Shown piece by piece: positions 6,824 through 8,470 of a stretch of 8,470 nt of DNA (position 1 is the stretch's first letter; each line of letters starts with the position of its first letter). Source of the DNA: CAMEON01 sp045602325 (GTDB lineage Bacteria > Bacillota > Clostridia > Oscillospirales > CAG-272); the NCBI GenBank assembly GCA_045602325.1, contig JAZSBH010000152.1:1-8470 (forward strand). Reading direction: 5' to 3'. The position numbers were made by a program, and so were the translations under genes. Under the pieces are notes generated by a model. That model ran no database searches. It was given only the letters and a program-made list of their open reading frames with translations, and had not been told where the DNA came from.

Positions 6824-8016
6824 ATATTCTCATCACAGGCGCCAAGGGCTTTTTGGGGAGAAACCTTACGGCCGCGTTATCCTGCGTCCGGGACGGAAAG
6901 GATCGTACCCATCCCGGCTTGTCCATCGATGCCATCTTTGAATACGATTTGGACACGGAGCCCGTCTTGTTGGATGAATACGCGTGTAAGGCGGACTTTG
7001 TTTTCCATTTGGCGGGTGTCAATCGCCCCAAAAATCCGGATGAATATATGCAAGGAAATCTGGGCTTTACGGCGGATCTGTTGGAGACTTTAAAAAAATA
7101 TGGGAACACCTGTCCCGTGGCGTATGCGTCTTCCATCCAGGCCTCCCTTGTTGGCCGTTACGATACTGAATACGGACGGAGCAAGAAAGCGGCCGAAGAT
7201 TTGATCTTTGCGTATGGCCGCGAGACGGGAACGACGGTATACGTTTATCGATTCCCTAACCTCTTTGGCAAATGGTGCCGCCCCAACTATAATTCGGTTG
7301 TGGCGACTTTCTGTCATAATATGGCCCATGACCTGCCCATTACAGTCAACGATCCCGCTACGGAGCTGGAGCTGTTATACATCGATGATCTGATCTCGGA
7401 ATTGTTGCAGGCCTTGGAAGGGGACCCTCATCGCTGTACCTTTGATGGTACCCGCACGGTGTTGACGGATGACGGTGATTTTTGCGCTGTTCCCGTGACG
7501 CATCACGTTACTCTCGGGGAAATCGTCAAATTGCTGGAATCTTTCCGCAATCAGCCTGCCACTCTTCTGATGCCGGAGCTCCCCCCCAACGGCTTTGCCA
7601 AAAAGCTGTACAGTACCTATTTGTCGTATCTTCCTAAAGAAAAAATGGCCATCTCCCTACACATGAACTGCGACGCCCGCGGTTCCTTCACCGAACTTTT
7701 GCGCACGGAAGCATGTGGGCAATTCTCGGTGAATATTTCCCGACCGGGCATTACCAAAGGGCAGCATTGGCATCACAGTAAATGGGAATTTTTCGTTGTG
7801 GTAGCCGGCCATGGATTGATTCAACAGCGTCAAATCGGAACCGATACGGTTCTCGATTTTGAGGTGTCCGGAGACAGGATCGAAGCCATTCACATGCTTC
7901 CGGGTTACACACATAATATCATCAATCTGTCGGATACCGAAGATCTTGTGACGGTCATGTGGGCTAACGAATGCTTTGACCCCCAAAGACCCGATACTTT
8001 TTACGAGGAGGTGTAA
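6820..8016 (+). CDS. capF: UDP-2-acetamido-2,6-dideoxy-hexulose 3-epimerase/reductase (CapF/FnlB/WbjC type)
   Basis: This 398-residue bifunctional enzyme should take the CapE product, epimerise it at C3 in its cupin domain, and reduce the C4 keto group with NADPH in its SDR domain to give UDP-N-acetyl-L-pneumosamine (the 6-deoxy-talose form). The SDR half (about 1-245) has the Rossmann motif GAKGFLG (7-13), the active-site serine region SSIQA (104-108) and the catalytic YGRSK (Y118, K122). NLFGKWCRPNYNS further on is strongly characteristic of CapF. The C-terminal cupin (about 278-395) has the metal-ligand cluster GQHWHHSKWEFF with H316, H318 and H319, and a late histidine in MLPGYTHN (H365). 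The length suits known CapF proteins. No strong Shine-Dalgarno is seen; the ATGA overlap with capE points to translational coupling. The gene is intact. Confidence 0.93.
   Translation: MNILITGAKGFLGRNLTAALSCVRDGKDRTHPGLSIDAIFEYDLDTEPVLLDEYACKADFVFHLAGVNRPKNPDEYMQGNLGFTADLLETLKKYGNTCPVAYASSIQASLVGRYDTEYGRSKKAAEDLIFAYGRETGTTVYVYRFPNLFGKWCRPNYNSVVATFCHNMAHDLPITVNDPATELELLYIDDLISELLQALEGDPHRCTFDGTRTVLTDDGDFCAVPVTHHVTLGEIVKLLESFRNQPATLLMPELPPNGFAKKLYSTYLSYLPKEKMAISLHMNCDARGSFTELLRTEACGQFSVNISRPGITKGQHWHHSKWEFFVVVAGHGLIQQRQIGTDTVLDFEVSGDRIEAIHMLPGYTHNIINLSDTEDLVTVMWANECFDPQRPDTFYEEV
8005..8013 (+). promoter_or_regulatory. Ribosome binding site of capG
   Basis: GAGGAGGTG overlaps the last codons of capF and lies 8 nt before the ATG at 8022. 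It is a strong site that supports this start, even though it gives the protein a longer N-terminal tail than usual. Confidence 0.8.
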
Positions 8017-8021
8017 TCATC

Positions 8022-8470
8022 ATGAAATATGGTTACGGAGATGTAGGTTTTCGGGATAACGGTAAATTGAAGCTTTTGATCATCGTGGGCACCCGTCCCG
8101 AGATCATTCGCCTGTCTGCGGTCATAACCAAATGCCGCCATTATTTCGATTGCATTCTTGCCCATACGGGGCAGAATTATGACTATACCCTCAACGGTAT
8201 TTTCTTCCGTGATCTGAAACTGGATCAGCCAGAAGTATATATGGATGCTGTCGGTGATGATCTGGGTGCCACGATGGGAAACATTATTGAGGCTTCGTAT
8301 AAATTGATGGTTCAGATCAAGCCGGATGCCCTGTTAGTGTTGGGGGATACCAATTCTTGCTTGTCTGCCATTTCCGCGAAACGGTTGCATATCCCCATTT
8401 TCCACATGGAGGCGGGGAACCGCTGTATGGATGAGTGCCTCCCCGAGGAGACCAACCGTCGCATCGTGGA
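8022..8470 (+). CDS. capG: UDP-N-acetylglucosamine 2-epimerase family, UDP-FucNAc-forming (CapG/FnlC/WbjD type), 3' end outside the window
   Basis: Only the first 149 codons are present; the frame is open to the window edge, and family members are usually about 370-380 residues. The enzyme is expected to invert C2 of UDP-N-acetyl-L-pneumosamine to yield UDP-N-acetyl-L-fucosamine, the last step of the pathway. The GT-B fold epimerase motifs are clear: GTRPEIIRL (23-31), HTGQNYDY (48-55), LGDTNS (107-112), HMEAGNRC (128-135) and PEETNR (141-146). The GNRC form, in place of the GLRT seen in WecB/MnaA, is what I associate with CapG/FnlC. Residues 1-16 (MKYGYGDVGFRDNGKL) form an N-terminal extension ahead of the first beta strand. 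The gene begins 5 nt after the capF stop, so it is almost certainly in the same operon. A plain WecB (UDP-ManNAc) role is the alternative, made unlikely by the context. Confidence 0.9.
   Translation, partial: MKYGYGDVGFRDNGKLKLLIIVGTRPEIIRLSAVITKCRHYFDCILAHTGQNYDYTLNGIFFRDLKLDQPEVYMDAVGDDLGATMGNIIEASYKLMVQIKPDALLVLGDTNSCLSAISAKRLHIPIFHMEAGNRCMDECLPEETNRRIV

Overview
The window comes from a Gram-positive-like bacterium, most plausibly a gut-type member of the Clostridia (Firmicutes). This is inferred from strong AAAGGAGG-type ribosome binding sites, a near-consensus vegetative promoter (TTGACT, 17 nt, TATGAT), a GGGGCTGTCTCAAAT hairpin terminator of a kind common in that phylum, moderately high GC codon use, and large fused ABC exporters. 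No rRNA, tRNA, CRISPR array or complete insertion sequence is visible. All supported genes are on the + strand.

Positions 1-217 are a non-coding leader packed with inverted repeats: a bulged hairpin at 24-64, a perfect 15-bp hairpin at 81-113, a perfect 13-bp hairpin at 128-159 and a short TGCAATTTGCA palindrome at 183-193. No convincing promoter is seen there, so the promoter of the first operon may lie upstream of the window or be hidden among the hairpins.

Positions 218-5562 hold a two-gene operon. Each gene encodes an N-terminal ABC ATPase fused to a MacB/FtsX-type permease with one transmembrane helix, a large extracytoplasmic domain and three C-terminal helices. The genes overlap by ATGA, both ATPases have complete motif sets, and the two ectodomains differ in sequence. 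They probably form a heterodimeric type VII (mechanotransmission) ABC complex. Its substrate cannot be read from the sequence. The second protein has two additions: a cytosolic module between ATPase and first helix, and an exceptionally tyrosine-rich helical segment in the ectodomain.

Positions 5563-5764 separate two transcription units. They contain a strong palindromic terminator (5580-5619), then a well-formed promoter (5675-5703) and a leader of about 55 nt.

Positions 5765-8470 contain three consecutive genes recognisable as capE/fnlA, capF/fnlB and the 5' part of capG/fnlC. Together they convert UDP-GlcNAc to UDP-N-acetyl-L-fucosamine, a precursor of capsule, exopolysaccharide or other cell-surface glycans. 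capE and capF overlap by ATGA; capG starts 5 nt after capF and runs off the window. This is probably the start of a surface polysaccharide cluster, with glycosyltransferases and a flippase or polymerase expected downstream. Nothing in the sequence ties the ABC operon functionally to the sugar operon; the terminator and new promoter argue that they are independent neighbours.
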